DNA from: an uncultured Bacteroidota bacterium
GTDB taxonomy: Bacteria; Bacteroidota; Bacteroidia; AKYH767-A; 2013-40CM-41-45
Assembly: GCA_937871435.1 (NCBI GenBank)
Contig: CALMQM010000048.1
Span: 1 to 64,000 of the forward strand
Reading direction: 5' to 3'
Length of the DNA: 64,000 nt
This document shows positions 34,050 through 43,105 of this stretch, piece by piece. The position numbers and the translations under genes are program-made. The notes beneath the pieces are model-generated. The model searched no databases and was not told the DNA's origin. It saw only the letters and a list, made by a program, of their open reading frames with translations. Position 1 is the stretch's first letter. The number at the start of each line of letters is the position of its first letter.

Positions 34050-35557
34050 TGCAGCGTTCCCTCACTTTTTTGTTGCTGGTATCCGTACTGGTGGTAGCGA
34101 CTTGCGGACTGATTTACGAATTGGCTGCAGGAACACTTGCAAGTTATTTGCTGGGAGATTCTATCACTCAGTTCAGTACGATTATCGGTGTGTATCTTTT
34201 TGCAATGGGCATAGGTTCATGGCTGAGTAAATTTTTTGAGAGGAACCTGCTTGCCTGGTTTATTCAAATTGAAATTATGGTCGGTGTGGTGGGAGGTTGC
34301 AGTTCAGCCATTCTTTTTCTTTTATTTCCACACATCGAGTTTTTCAGATTGTTGTTGTATTTGTTGATTTTCATTACCGGTGCATTGGTCGGACTTGAAA
34401 TCCCCTTGTTGCTACGAATTTTGAAAAGCAAATTTGAGTTTAAAGATCTCGTATCGAAAGTATTTACATTTGATTACATCGGAGCTCTTTTGGCTTCTGT
34501 AGTTTTTCCTCTCGTGCTGGTTCCGTTCCTGGGATTGGTACGCACTTCATTTTTATTTGGAATTCTGAATGTAGCGGTAGCATATATTCTCTGTCATCGT
34601 TTCCGTGAAGAAATTCCCTGGGCGAATTACCTGAAAGGTTCCGCATTGACTGTTATGTTACTGTTGGCCGGTGGGTTTGCCTGGGCGGATGAGATCATGA
34701 CGATTTCTGAAACTGCGACATACAATGAGCGCGTGGTATATTCTGTTTCTTCATCATATCAAAGAATCGTGCTTACAAAAAATAACCATGAGTTGCGATT
34801 GTACCTGAATGGTAATTTACAATTCAGCAGTCAGGATGAGTACCGTTATCACGAAGCTCTGGTTCATCCGGCAATGCAGAGTATTCATAATCCAAGCAGA
34901 GTGTTGATTCTTGGAGGAGGAGATGGCCTGGCATTGCGTGAAATTCTGAAATATCCTTCGGTCGATTCTGTTACGTTGGTAGATCTGGATCCTGAAATGA
35001 CACATTTATTTTCTACCAATGAGACGTTGCGCTCCTTAAATCATAACAGTCTGCATTCTTCACGTCTCAAAATAGTGAATGCAGATGCCTTCGAATGGTT
35101 GCGTTCCCAACGCGGTTTTTATGATTTTATTTGTGTTGATTTTCCTGATCCCGGTAATTATTCCGTGGGGAAACTTTATACTTTATCATTTTATAAGGAG
35201 CTTGCACGGGTACTAGCGCCCGAAGGGAAAACAGTTATTCAGTCAACTTCCCCATTGATTGCACCTAAATCTTACTGGTGTGTGTACCACACTGTTGAAA
35301 AGGCGGGAATGAATGCAGTACCATACCACACGTATGTTCCGTCCTTTGGTGAGTGGGGTTTTATTCTTGGGATGAAAGAGACTCATTTCTCCCCGCCGGA
35401 TACATTTATAAGTGGTTTGAATTATTTATCCGGACCTACATTTCTTTCGATGATGGAGTTTCCGCATGACATGTCGGAGCGACCAACAGAAATCAATAAA
35501 CTTAACAATCAAATACTCGTTCATTATTTTGAAGATGAATGGGCAGGATACCAATAG
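34049..35557 (+). CDS. Membrane-embedded spermidine-synthase-like aminopropyltransferase
   Basis: 502 residues from ATG 34049 (a GTG three bases earlier is possible). Residues ~1-215 hold about seven membrane helices (RSLTFLLLVSVLVVATCGLI is the first), the fusion type often labelled fused MFS/spermidine synthase. The rest is a complete SpeE domain: YQRIVL, then LQFSSQDEYRYHEALVHP (polyamine-side residues), the AdoMet-binding GGGDGLALREIL and VDLDPE, and VDFPDP, which retains the acidic residues at the catalytic site. It should transfer an aminopropyl group, probably at the cytoplasmic membrane face, to an amine acceptor that could be lipid-linked or a transported polyamine. This is inferred. 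Confidence 0.87.
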   Translation: MQRSLTFLLLVSVLVVATCGLIYELAAGTLASYLLGDSITQFSTIIGVYLFAMGIGSWLSKFFERNLLAWFIQIEIMVGVVGGCSSAILFLLFPHIEFFRLLLYLLIFITGALVGLEIPLLLRILKSKFEFKDLVSKVFTFDYIGALLASVVFPLVLVPFLGLVRTSFLFGILNVAVAYILCHRFREEIPWANYLKGSALTVMLLLAGGFAWADEIMTISETATYNERVVYSVSSSYQRIVLTKNNHELRLYLNGNLQFSSQDEYRYHEALVHPAMQSIHNPSRVLILGGGDGLALREILKYPSVDSVTLVDLDPEMTHLFSTNETLRSLNHNSLHSSRLKIVNADAFEWLRSQRGFYDFICVDFPDPGNYSVGKLYTLSFYKELARVLAPEGKTVIQSTSPLIAPKSYWCVYHTVEKAGMNAVPYHTYVPSFGEWGFILGMKETHFSPPDTFISGLNYLSGPTFLSMMEFPHDMSERPTEINKLNNQILVHYFEDEWAGYQ

Positions 35558-35571
35558 TATAATTCTGTCTG

Positions 35572-37188
35572 ATGCAACGAAGAGAATTTGTTCGTAATGT
35601 TTTACTCGGAGGCGCTTCGCTATTTGTAGTCAGAAATCTCGAGGCGTGCATGCCAGGAGATTCTTTTGCACACATTCAAGGCAGCATACGTGGGGGCAAT
35701 TCGAAAACAAGTCATTTATTGCGTGAAGGAAAATTTCCTCCTGCCTCAAAGTTCGTGGATGTGGAATGCCTGATTGTAGGTGGTGGAATTTCCGGTTTGT
35801 CTGCAGCAAGAAAATTGGTTCAAGCAGGAATTACAGATATTATAGTCCTGGATCTTGAAGATCATATCGGGGGAAATTCTCATGGCGGTAAAAATGAAGT
35901 GAGCGCTTATCCGTGGGGAGCACATTATTTACCCCTTGTAAATCCGGGACAGGAAGAATTAATTTCATTTCTGAAAGAAATCGGAGTGATACGATCAGTT
36001 GCTGAAAATGGCTTGCCTGTTTACAATGAATATTATCTCTGTCAGGATCCGGAAGAACGATTGTTTCTTCGCGGTCAGTGGCAGGAAGGAATCATTCCTT
36101 CTTTCGGATTGCCGGATTCACATCAGGCAGAAGTGAAACGTTTCCTGGATACGATGCAGCAGTTACGGTATAAAATGGGAAAGGACGGGAAAGAAGCTTT
36201 TGCCATTCCAGCTGCGGAAAGTTCACAAGATGCTGAGTTCAGGGAATTGGATAAAATCAGTATGAAAGAGTATATGATGCGTGAAAAGTATGCATCGCCG
36301 GAATTGATGTGGTACATTAACTATTGTTGCCGCGACGATTTTGGTACTCCTGCTGACGAAACATCCGCCTGGGCAGGGATTCATTATTTCGCCGGAAGAA
36401 AAGGAGTGGCGGCAAACGCAGAAATGAACTCTGTACTCACCTGGCCTGAAGGAAACAAATTTCTTGCAGAAAAACTGGCTGCTGAATTCAGTGATAAAAT
36501 ACAAACCGGACAATTGATTTTCAATGTTCGGCTGAATGCGGATTTTGTCGAAGCCCAATCCTATGATGTGCAATCAGCATCTGTTGTTTGTTATCGGGCA
36601 AAAAAAGTAGTGCTTGCAGTTCCACAGTTTGTAGCGCGACGGATTTTGAATAATACATCCTCCGGGAAAGAGATAATGGATGCTTTTCACTATGCACCGT
36701 GGATGGTGGCAAATGTTACTGTGAAAAAACCTGAAACGAGAAGTGGCCAGATTGAATTGTGTTGGGACAATGTCTTTTATAACAGTGAATCTCTCGGATA
36801 TGTGAATGCATGTCATCAGCATCTCAGTTCTCATCCCGGAATGGTTGTTCTTACTTATTATTTGCCTTTGACAAAGGGAAGTCCTTTTGAAGAGAGGACG
36901 AATGCATTAAAGCAAACGCATCGTTCCTGGGTTGAAGTGATCGTCAAAGACCTGGAGCAGGCTCATCCCGGAATTGGAAAAGAGATCACTACTATTGATG
37001 TTTGGTTGTGGGGGCATGCGATGATCCGTCCGGAGAAGAATTTCATGTTTAGTCAAGTCCGTCAGGAAGCCGGAAAGCCGATTGAAGGCAAAATATTTTT
37101 TGCACATTCTGATTTGAGCGGGATGTCGATATTTGAAGAAGCTTTTTCACAGGGAATCAGAGCAGCGAAAGAAATTCTGGAAGCATGA
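35572..37188 (+). CDS. Tat-exported FAD amine-oxidase-like protein
   Basis: 538 residues. The N-terminus is a twin-arginine signal (QRREFVRNVLLGGASLFVV) ending in LEAC, so it may also be a lipoprotein anchored at Cys26. The FAD-binding Rossmann motif follows at about residue 66, LIVGGGISGLSAARKLV, then DLEDHIGGNSHGG, as in flavin amine oxidases and protoporphyrinogen oxidase. The C-terminal FAD motif is visible near FFAHSDLSGMSIFEEAFSQG. It would be exported folded, with flavin. Within this operon a polyamine or amine group is the natural substrate guess; dehydrogenation of another compound is equally possible. Confidence 0.82.
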   Translation: MQRREFVRNVLLGGASLFVVRNLEACMPGDSFAHIQGSIRGGNSKTSHLLREGKFPPASKFVDVECLIVGGGISGLSAARKLVQAGITDIIVLDLEDHIGGNSHGGKNEVSAYPWGAHYLPLVNPGQEELISFLKEIGVIRSVAENGLPVYNEYYLCQDPEERLFLRGQWQEGIIPSFGLPDSHQAEVKRFLDTMQQLRYKMGKDGKEAFAIPAAESSQDAEFRELDKISMKEYMMREKYASPELMWYINYCCRDDFGTPADETSAWAGIHYFAGRKGVAANAEMNSVLTWPEGNKFLAEKLAAEFSDKIQTGQLIFNVRLNADFVEAQSYDVQSASVVCYRAKKVVLAVPQFVARRILNNTSSGKEIMDAFHYAPWMVANVTVKKPETRSGQIELCWDNVFYNSESLGYVNACHQHLSSHPGMVVLTYYLPLTKGSPFEERTNALKQTHRSWVEVIVKDLEQAHPGIGKEITTIDVWLWGHAMIRPEKNFMFSQVRQEAGKPIEGKIFFAHSDLSGMSIFEEAFSQGIRAAKEILEA

Positions 37189-38285
37189 ACAGAACAGGGA
37201 AAGATTTTTCCGTAACTCAGCCATGGATATACAAGTCCATGCCTGATCTGATCTTTATTTTATTGCCACCATTTCTTTCGCTACTAATAGTGTTTGCTTT
37301 CCCGGGACTTTTTCGTAATCCTGAAGGCATCCCTGATCTTGTCTGGCTCTTGCTGATTGTATTTGTGGATGTAGCACATGTTTACAGCACATTGTACCGG
37401 ACTTATTTTGATGCTGAAACATTTCAAAAACAAAAAGGAATTCTGATTAGTATACCGATTTTCGTTTTTATCCTGGCTGTTGTGTTGTATTCCATCGCGC
37501 CACTTTTATTTTGGAGAATTCTTGCTTACCTGGCGGTGTATCATTTCATCCGTCAACAATATGGATTCATGCGAATTTATTCCAGGAAAGAAAAAGTTTC
37601 ACGAATTGAATATTGGGTGGATACAATTACGATTTATTCAGCGACACTATACCCGGTATTATATTGGCACATGCATGGTCCCAGAAATTTTAATTGGTTT
37701 GTTGACAATGATTTTTTGTATTTCCAATCCGGTTGGTTGTCCAAATTGTGTTTTGGGCTATATGTGATCATTCTGATTGTTTATGTTGTAAAGGAAATCA
37801 ATTTAGTGAGATTCAGCGGCAAATTTAATCTTCCCAAAAATCTTGTTGTGACCGGAACTGCTTTGTCGTGGTATTTCGGAATTGTATATTTTAATGGAGA
37901 TCTTATTTTTACCCTGCTGAATGTGGTTAGCCATGGGATTCCCTATATGGCACTGGTATGGATGTATGGAAGAAAGCAGGAAATAAAGGAGAGACATACT
38001 AATGTTTTTCTGCAGAAAGTTTTCAGTGGATATGGTTGGCTCATTTTTTTAATGACCATGGTTTGCTTTGCCTATTTTGAAGAAGGGATTTGGGATGTTT
38101 GGATATGGAAAGACCATACTTCCTTATTTCAGCCTTTTTCTTTTTTGCCGGTGCTGAAAAACGCAACGTTGCTGAATATCCTTGTTCCATTGCTTACTGT
38201 ACCGCAGGCTACACATTACATTATTGACGGCTTTATCTGGCGCTTGTCAAAGGGAGAAACTTTTTGGGCAAAGAAAATTCTATGA
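37185..38285 (+). CDS. Polytopic membrane protein with histidine motifs
   Basis: 366 residues with about eight to nine membrane helices and no recognised family. Histidines recur next to helices in patterns reminiscent of membrane di-iron enzymes (VDVAHVYSTLYRTYFD near residue 65, LAVYHFIRQQYGFMR near 122, VVSHGIPYMALVW near 248, QATHYIIDGFIWR near 347). These could be metal ligands, as in membrane desaturases, hydroxylases or Brp/Blh-type dioxygenases, but no exact motif matches. The ATGA overlap with the oxidase gene shows co-translation. It is the last gene of the operon. Confidence 0.75.
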   Translation: MNRTGKDFSVTQPWIYKSMPDLIFILLPPFLSLLIVFAFPGLFRNPEGIPDLVWLLLIVFVDVAHVYSTLYRTYFDAETFQKQKGILISIPIFVFILAVVLYSIAPLLFWRILAYLAVYHFIRQQYGFMRIYSRKEKVSRIEYWVDTITIYSATLYPVLYWHMHGPRNFNWFVDNDFLYFQSGWLSKLCFGLYVIILIVYVVKEINLVRFSGKFNLPKNLVVTGTALSWYFGIVYFNGDLIFTLLNVVSHGIPYMALVWMYGRKQEIKERHTNVFLQKVFSGYGWLIFLMTMVCFAYFEEGIWDVWIWKDHTSLFQPFSFLPVLKNATLLNILVPLLTVPQATHYIIDGFIWRLSKGETFWAKKIL

Positions 38286-38352
38286 AAAGATGCTGTCGTA
38301 TAGATTCTGAAAAAAGCAATATTGAGGATGAATGAATTTTTGAAGCGACAGC

Positions 38353-38382
38353 AATGATTCAATTTTATAGCAATCATTTTTT
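38353..38382 (+). terminator. Possible terminator of the polyamine-related operon
   Basis: AATGATT and AATCATT pair across a 12-nt loop and run into six T residues. The AT-rich stem is weak, but the position, 68 bp after the last stop codon, is suitable. Confidence 0.4.
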
Positions 38383-38521
38383 CCCGGATACATTCTGTAT
38401 TCATTCTTAAATTATTTCCAGCGCTGATTAATTCAAATCGTCTTAGAAGAGAAATCTTAACATTTGAAATAAGGTAGGGATCAATTTATTTAAATCAAAA
38501 GATTTTAAGACTATTATTTTT

Positions 38522-38537
38522 TTGTTCTGAAGAACAA
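38522..38537. promoter_or_regulatory. Palindrome upstream of the 119-residue gene
   Basis: TTGTTCTGAAGAACAA, two 7-bp arms with a 2-bp centre, 49 bp before the ATG at 38586. It has the size and symmetry of a dimeric regulator site. Confidence 0.4.
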
Positions 38538-38585
38538 TTCCTGTACGCAGGCAGTAATTTAGAGGTTCACTAAAAAAATATCCCC

Positions 38586-38945
38586 ATGAAACAGTTATTT
38601 GCAATGGCAGTTCCAATTCTGCCAGGAAAGACAAAAGATTGGAAAAAATTCATTGATGAACTGCGCGACAAACGCTTTAATGAATTCAGTCAGTCGCGTA
38701 AGAAACTGGGAGTTCGTGAGCGGACATTTCTGCAATCCACTCCGCAGGGAGATCATGTGCTGGTGACACTTGAAGGAGAAGATCCTTACACAGCTTTCTC
38801 AAACTTCGCAAAGGGAAATGATGAATTCACAAAATGGTTTGTCGGCCAGGTGAAGGAGATTCACGGATTTGATCTTCAAAATCCTCCTTCAGGACCATTG
38901 CCTGAAATGGTTATCGATTCGATGGAAGCTGTACTCCATCATTAA
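38586..38945 (+). CDS. Conserved small protein, 119 aa (DUF6176-like?)
   Basis: No function recognised. The sequence resembles a family of ~110-residue proteins found in many bacteria that begin with the pattern VPILPGKTKDWKKFIDEL and contain RKKLGVRERTFLQSTPQGD; I tentatively associate it with DUF6176. The fold is probably a ferredoxin-like dimeric alpha-beta barrel, judging from size and pattern. There is no signal peptide or membrane segment. It is a single-gene unit with a palindrome upstream and a terminator 115 bp downstream. Confidence 0.7.
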   Translation: MKQLFAMAVPILPGKTKDWKKFIDELRDKRFNEFSQSRKKLGVRERTFLQSTPQGDHVLVTLEGEDPYTAFSNFAKGNDEFTKWFVGQVKEIHGFDLQNPPSGPLPEMVIDSMEAVLHH

Positions 38946-39059
38946 TAGTTATTCCTATTCGGATTGTTTAACATTATTTGCCTGCAACACCTGCACACCA
39001 GCCTGGGTTTATGCATTAATTCATTTTGCGTCATCCATATGAATTGATGCGTTGGGTTT

Positions 39060-39094
39060 GTACGTGGAGATAAAAGTCTCCACGTATTTTTTTA
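39060..39094. terminator. Rho-independent terminator, probably bidirectional
   Basis: TACGTGGAGA and TCTCCACGTA pair with a small loop, followed by a T run on the plus strand. It separates the 119-residue gene (plus) from the small membrane protein gene (minus). Confidence 0.85.
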
Positions 39095-39098
39095 TAAT

Positions 39099-39416
39099 TT
39101 AATCGATTATAAGTCTGAAGTAACCCATCGGATCGAATTTCAGAATGATTAATGAAAGAGCAAATCCGGAAAAATACAAAAGCAGTTCACCCCGTGTTCC
39201 GTCAAACTTTTTTTGGATGAATAATGTGATTAGAAAGCACACTAACCAAATCCAGATTGCATGGAAGTTACACAATAATAAAATCAATGTGAACTGTGCA
39301 AATTTTTCGGAACCATCTAAAAGTTCATATGAAAGTATGTTGGCAAGAAATACAGTTACCCAAAACAAAGGAAAACAGGCGACAAATTTTCTAAAACGGA
39401 TCAATCGTTGCAACAT
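39099..39416 (-). CDS. Small membrane protein, 105 aa
   Basis: No family recognised. Three hydrophobic segments (FVACFPLFWVTVFLANIL, FAQFTLILLLCNFHAIWIWL, LLLYFSGFALSLIILKF) separated by short charged loops with basic residues (KKFDGTRGE). It is probably an inner-membrane protein. The gene is alone, followed at once by the terminator at 39060-39094. An opposite-strand frame of similar length in the same place has a less convincing composition. Confidence 0.55.
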   Translation of the reverse strand: MLQRLIRFRKFVACFPLFWVTVFLANILSYELLDGSEKFAQFTLILLLCNFHAIWIWLVCFLITLFIQKKFDGTRGELLLYFSGFALSLIILKFDPMGYFRLIID

Positions 39417-39598
39417 GGCGATTTGAACGGAAGTTGATCACAAATATTCTTGCAAGAAAATAAATTATTTCGGATAGCACCTTAGAGTGGAATTCCTGGT
39501 TATCGAGACCCCAATTTTTCACCTCACTATGTCCTGCTAAATTGGAGGTTGGTTTCCTCTTAGAGGAAAAAAATAAAATCTGTACTTTTCAATTCATG

Positions 39599-40711
39599 TT
39601 ATTCCAAAAACAAAATATTCTTTGAAACAGATTCGCCCTGATCAGTAGTGATTCTGAGTTGATAAATTCCGGGCGAACATTTTTCTGTGGCTTGTGAAGT
39701 GTTCCATTCAAAAGTATGCATGCCTGCCACTTCGAAGCTGGTGTAAGGAAGAGAAATACATTTTCCCAATGAATTGAACAATTCAATTTTCACTGTTCCG
39801 GTGTGCGGCGATTGAATTGCGATCCGGATTTTGTCCTGAAGTCTGACAGGGTTGGGATATACATTGCATTGTAAAGTTCTATGAGACCCTTCGTTGATTC
39901 CGGTATTATTGAGTAAATCCTGCAAGCGAACTGTTTCAGCGTTGATCACTTGTTTTAAATTGAGAGCAGTATCTCCATCGTAAGCAAGGTACGCGACGAG
40001 ATTCAGATGAGAAATATCCCAGGAAGGATCCGGAACAAAACTCATGTTCTGAGAATAGGTAATGGTAGGTGTAGGCTGAGGAGGAATAGGTCCGGTAATT
40101 CCCCAGGATCCGTAGAGTCCACGACGAACTGTTTCGTTGTGATACCAATTTTGCAATGGATTCGCGCCACCCTGTAGATTGGATAAGTAATTTGTTTGTG
40201 CAAGGTTGCCAGTTGCAGGAATACTGTCTTCCGTAATGTATACATTGAATTTTACAGGAGCACTTGTCATTGGAGCGGAAGAGAAGCGCATGTCAACGCT
40301 AAAGTTGTAAGCGTTGCCATCAAAATACAAATCACGCATTCCGATGCTGGCGATAGCCGGAATGATGTTGCGTTCCTGAAATCGCTGTTGCATAAAGAGA
40401 TAACCTATAAAAATATGCGGGTTGCCTGCGTATTTGTAACGATCAATTGCCGCAGCGGGATAACTCACTACACCAAAAGCGTCACGAACAGCGGGCCATT
40501 CAGGAATTTCAAGATCGTCCCATTCATGCCATGCAAGCGCAACTGTGTTGAGTGGAGCATTGGCTTCAATATCTTCAACTTCCAAAGCAGCGGCGGGACA
40601 TCCGCCGCACCATGCACCGGTAAATTCTTCAACGAGTACCTTACGAACAGTTTGTCCATTGGTGAAAAATGAAAGGCAACACAGGACGAGAGTTAGAAAT
40701 TGTTTTGACAT
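39599..40711 (-). CDS. Omp28-like secreted protein with thioredoxin-type motif and T9SS sorting domain
   Basis: 370 residues from ATG 40711 (MSKQFLTLVLCCLSFFTNGQ, a clear signal peptide); a longer frame to 40747 has no leader character. After the leader comes VEEFTGAWCGGCPAA, a CxxC motif in a thioredoxin-like setting, as in the Omp28-related outer membrane family. The middle is a beta-rich domain. The last ~80 residues form a T9SS type A sorting domain (VYPNPVRLQDKIRIAI to the terminal FLE). It is therefore predicted to be exported by Sec, moved across the outer membrane and released or anchored at the surface. Role unknown, perhaps thiol redox or binding. Confidence 0.85.
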   Translation of the reverse strand: MSKQFLTLVLCCLSFFTNGQTVRKVLVEEFTGAWCGGCPAAALEVEDIEANAPLNTVALAWHEWDDLEIPEWPAVRDAFGVVSYPAAAIDRYKYAGNPHIFIGYLFMQQRFQERNIIPAIASIGMRDLYFDGNAYNFSVDMRFSSAPMTSAPVKFNVYITEDSIPATGNLAQTNYLSNLQGGANPLQNWYHNETVRRGLYGSWGITGPIPPQPTPTITYSQNMSFVPDPSWDISHLNLVAYLAYDGDTALNLKQVINAETVRLQDLLNNTGINEGSHRTLQCNVYPNPVRLQDKIRIAIQSPHTGTVKIELFNSLGKCISLPYTSFEVAGMHTFEWNTSQATEKCSPGIYQLRITTDQGESVSKNILFLE

Positions 40712-40832
40712 ATGACTAGGATGATTCTCAAAGATAAGAATATACATGTAGTGGGCAAATAGAATGGAAGAGCGATTGAAAAACTGTTATTTTCAATCAG
40801 AATAATGAATTATTCGACAGGAAGTGTTTTGA

Positions 40833-42905
40833 TCATTCTTTATTGGAACCTGTAACACTATACATATCTATTTCGCCCTTGTTCTTTGCTTTGATTTTTC
40901 CTCTGTGAATACAAACGAACTGATTTTTTACCAGCTCATAAGTATTCTGGCTGATGTTAATTTGTCCTGTTTCAGCGCTGCTTTCCATGCGGGATGCGAT
41001 GTTTACAGTATCACCCCAAATGTCGTAAGCAAATTTTTTCACACCAACAATTCCGGCAACTACAGGTCCACTATGTATACCAATTCTTATTTCAAATAAA
41101 TCCTGATTCAGCTTTTTTCTTTCATCGTTGAAGCGATTCATGTAGTTCCGGATTTCCAACGCAGCTGAAACTACAAGTGAGGCATGCGAATTATCCACTA
41201 CAGGCAGTCCGCCGGCGGCCATATAACTGTCGCCGATCGTTTTAATTTTTTCGATTTTGTATTTGTCAATGATGGCATCAAAAGCGCGGAAGAGAGTATC
41301 AATATCTTTTACAAGTTCGGCAGGACTCAATTTTTCAGAAATTTGTGTAAAGCTTTTGAAATCAGTGAACATGACAGTGACCTGATCAAACTGTCTCGCA
41401 TTCGCGTTCCCGTTCATTTTGAGTTCTTCCGCAACTTCTTCCGGAAGAATATTGTGCAGAAGTTCATCGCTTCGTTTTTTACCTTTTTGAATCCGGTTGC
41501 GTTGCATCAACACGATCACTCCAAAGAATAGGACTATGGCAAAACCTGCTATGAAACCATTTCGAACTTGTTTTTGTCTTTTGAGTTCAGCGGCTGCGAT
41601 GGCGTCTTTCTTTTCCTGTTCGCTGCGCAACTTCGCTTCTTTCTTTTCATATTCATAACGAAATTTAGTTTGCAACGAAATTTTTCTGTTCTTGTCATTT
41701 TGAACACTGTCTCGCATCTGAATATACAGATCAGTCATTTCCAGTGCCTGTTTCCAGGACTGTTTTGAACGATACAGTTTTCCGAGATTGTCAGCGGCAT
41801 TGCGGATATCCGCAGGATAACCAAGTTCTTTTGCAGTAGCAAGAGAACGCTCAAGAAGCGGAAGAGCTTCCGCGACATCTCCTGTAGAAAATAAAGCTGC
41901 TCCATATAAATTAGTGCTGATCGCAATTCCCCATTTATCTCCCAGAGATTCAAAACCTGCAAGACTTTCACGGTAATAATTTTTTGCCAGGGAAATGTTT
42001 CCCGCTTTTTCGTAAGCCATCCCGATATTTTTTTGGGAATACGCGATACCTTGTTTATCGCCGAGCGCAATTCTTAGTTCGAGAGCTTTGTTGTAGAAAT
42101 ACAAGGCTGAGTCGGGACGATTGAGTTCTTCCTGTACACCACCCAAAGCATTGTATGAGTAGGCGCTGGAATACTTGTCGTTGGTTTTAATTTCTATTTC
42201 GAGCGCGCGACGAAAGAAGCTCATCGCTTCATTGTATTGATTCTGGTCTTTATAAATAAATCCTATGTTCTGAAAAGCGGTGGCGATACCCTCGGAGTTG
42301 TTGATTTTTTCTTCAATGGACAATGCTTTCATGTAATATTCCAACGCTTCAGGGATTTGGCCCTGATTGGAATAGATTAAACCCATGTTGTTGTAGGTTG
42401 TCGCGATACCGTCAGAGTCATGTATTTCAATTTTTATTGCAAGACTTTTTTCGTTCAACGCGATCGCCTGTTCAATTTGTCCCTGGTCTTTGTAAATAGC
42501 AGCCATATTATTCAATACTGTTGCCGCGTCCCTTTTGGATCCTGATTTTTCGAAAAGTGTGAGACTTTGCTGGTAATAATCCAGAGCTTTTTTTATATCG
42601 CCCTGTTGTTCATACAAAAAAGCAAGCCAACCGAGAGCGTTTGATAGCCCATCAGTGTAATTGATGGTAGTGGAAAGTTGCCGTGCTTTTTCACATTGTT
42701 GGATTGCCTGATCCGGATGGTCGTTGTACAATTCTCCTGCGAGTGCGAGCAAAGTTTGTACACGCATTGTATCCGCGATCGGGTGCTGTAATACTTTTTG
42801 AATGGAATCGATCTTGTTTTGATCCTGAGCAAAAACGTTTAATGAAATTACACTCAGTGTAAAAAGAACGAAGTACCATTTCCGGTAAGCGTAAAATGCA
42901 TTCAT
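40833..42905 (-). CDS. TPR sensor protein with class III adenylate cyclase domain
   Basis: 690 residues from the second ATG (42905; 42920 is also possible). A signal sequence leads into about seven TPR-like repeats (ALDYYQQSLTLFEKSG and similar), then a coiled coil (KKEAKLRSEQEKKDAIAAAE), one membrane helix near residue 455, a short linker and a class III nucleotide cyclase domain. The metal aspartates (MFTDFKSF and IGDSYMAAG), the lysine in EKIKTIGD and aspartate in YDIWGD that select ATP, and the Asn/Arg pair in VNIASRMES are all intact. So it should make cAMP in the cytoplasm in response to a signal sensed by the extracytoplasmic TPR array. A 19-bp palindrome lies upstream. Confidence 0.9.
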   Translation of the reverse strand: MNAFYAYRKWYFVLFTLSVISLNVFAQDQNKIDSIQKVLQHPIADTMRVQTLLALAGELYNDHPDQAIQQCEKARQLSTTINYTDGLSNALGWLAFLYEQQGDIKKALDYYQQSLTLFEKSGSKRDAATVLNNMAAIYKDQGQIEQAIALNEKSLAIKIEIHDSDGIATTYNNMGLIYSNQGQIPEALEYYMKALSIEEKINNSEGIATAFQNIGFIYKDQNQYNEAMSFFRRALEIEIKTNDKYSSAYSYNALGGVQEELNRPDSALYFYNKALELRIALGDKQGIAYSQKNIGMAYEKAGNISLAKNYYRESLAGFESLGDKWGIAISTNLYGAALFSTGDVAEALPLLERSLATAKELGYPADIRNAADNLGKLYRSKQSWKQALEMTDLYIQMRDSVQNDKNRKISLQTKFRYEYEKKEAKLRSEQEKKDAIAAAELKRQKQVRNGFIAGFAIVLFFGVIVLMQRNRIQKGKKRSDELLHNILPEEVAEELKMNGNANARQFDQVTVMFTDFKSFTQISEKLSPAELVKDIDTLFRAFDAIIDKYKIEKIKTIGDSYMAAGGLPVVDNSHASLVVSAALEIRNYMNRFNDERKKLNQDLFEIRIGIHSGPVVAGIVGVKKFAYDIWGDTVNIASRMESSAETGQINISQNTYELVKNQFVCIHRGKIKAKNKGEIDMYSVTGSNKE

Positions 42906-42961
42906 GGGGCGGTGATACATTTTAGAGGTTCCCTTTATTTAATGAATCAGAACATCTTCAT

Positions 42962-42980
42962 ATTACATTACGAATGTAAT
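42962..42980. promoter_or_regulatory. 19-bp palindrome upstream of the cyclase gene
   Basis: ATTACATTACGAATGTAAT, perfect 8-bp arms around a 3-bp centre, 57 bp upstream of the cyclase start codon. It looks like a binding site for a dimeric regulator. Confidence 0.45.
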
Positions 42981-43105
42981 CAAATCACGCGTTCACGCTG
43001 CAGGTCAATTGTGATAAGATGAAATGTTAAAACATGTATCATTCATTTTCCGGTCGGTGAATAAACGATGATTTTGGAAATGAATCGTTAATGTGTATTA
43101 TAAGT

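Larger units (their letters stand above)
38286..38585. other. Intergenic region after the polyamine-related operon
   Basis: 300 bp with no gene. It contains a long-loop inverted repeat TGCTGTCG (38291) / CGACAGCA (38346), a weak terminator at 38353-38382 and the 16-bp palindrome at 38522-38537 upstream of the next gene. Nothing else was seen. Confidence 0.6.
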
